63,872 nucleotides of DNA from Choristocarpus tenellus KU-1152 (lineage: Eukaryota; Phaeophyceae): assembly GCA_964200185.2 (NCBI GenBank), contig CAXNAD020000005.1:1-63872 (forward strand), given 5' to 3'. The position numbers were made by a program, and so were the translations under genes. Of this stretch, positions 63,820-63,872 are shown in pieces. The notes beneath the pieces are model-generated. The model ran no database searches, was not told the DNA's origin, and was given only the letters and a program-made list of their open reading frames with translations. Each line of letters opens with the position of its first letter. Position 1 is the stretch's first letter.

Positions 63820-63872
63820 GAGCCAAAGTATCTTAGAGGGTAGAGCCGCGTCCATTTGGGGGTCAAAATACA
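63820..63872. mobile_element. TIR element, family A, copy 5, cut by the window end
   Basis: Left end only: GAGCCAAAGTATCTTAGAGGG, then GTAGAGCCGCGTCCATTTGGG as in copy 4. The remainder lies beyond base 63872. The preceding three bases are ATT. Confidence 0.85.

Overview
The window is nuclear DNA from an intron-rich eukaryote, most likely a microbial one and plausibly an alga. The evidence is spliceosomal introns everywhere (57 in eight gene models), eukaryote-only genes (eIF5B, RPB6, NSE2, PSMD9, a RhoGEF), a plant-type mariner-like transposon, and many short interstitial TTAGGG/CCCTAA tracts. The lineage cannot be fixed from the sequence alone. Each gene model was built by hand from GT-AG (three times GC-AG) junctions, and every spliced CDS length is a multiple of three.

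Layout, left to right. 1-2382: no gene, but three small inverted-repeat elements. 2383-24053 (minus): eIF5B in 23 exons. 24603-28357 (plus): an NSE2/MMS21-type SUMO ligase. 30433-31127 (minus): RNA polymerase subunit RPB6. 31285-36605 (plus): a Nudix hydrolase whose last intron holds a decayed 1.7-kb mariner-like element. 36606-41599: gene-poor. 41600-45394 (minus): N-carbamoylputrescine amidase. 46467-50571 (plus): an unrecognised protein with a possible membrane segment, a basic nuclear-type region and a C-terminal pentapeptide-repeat tract. 51134-60633 (minus): a DH-PH-PDZ Rho guanine nucleotide exchange factor. 60985-62437 (plus): the proteasome assembly chaperone PSMD9/Nas2. 62438-63872: no gene, two more inverted-repeat elements.

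The eight genes alternate strictly in strand (-,+,-,+,-,+,-,+), making four head-to-head pairs with 5' gaps of 549, 157, 1072 and 351 bp between start codons. The products do not form one pathway. They are mostly housekeeping: translation initiation, transcription, SMC5/6-linked sumoylation, proteasome assembly, nucleotide-derivative clean-up, polyamine synthesis and Rho signalling.

A family of about 180-270-bp non-autonomous elements (TIR core AAAGTATCT, mostly 3-bp target duplications) occurs at least eight times, including inside the introns of PSMD9 and the amidase. Two short runs of N sit in what look like false assembly duplications. The most novel items are the unknown 46.5-50.6 kb gene, the element family with its central hairpin, the excess of GC-AG introns, and the RhoGEF architecture.
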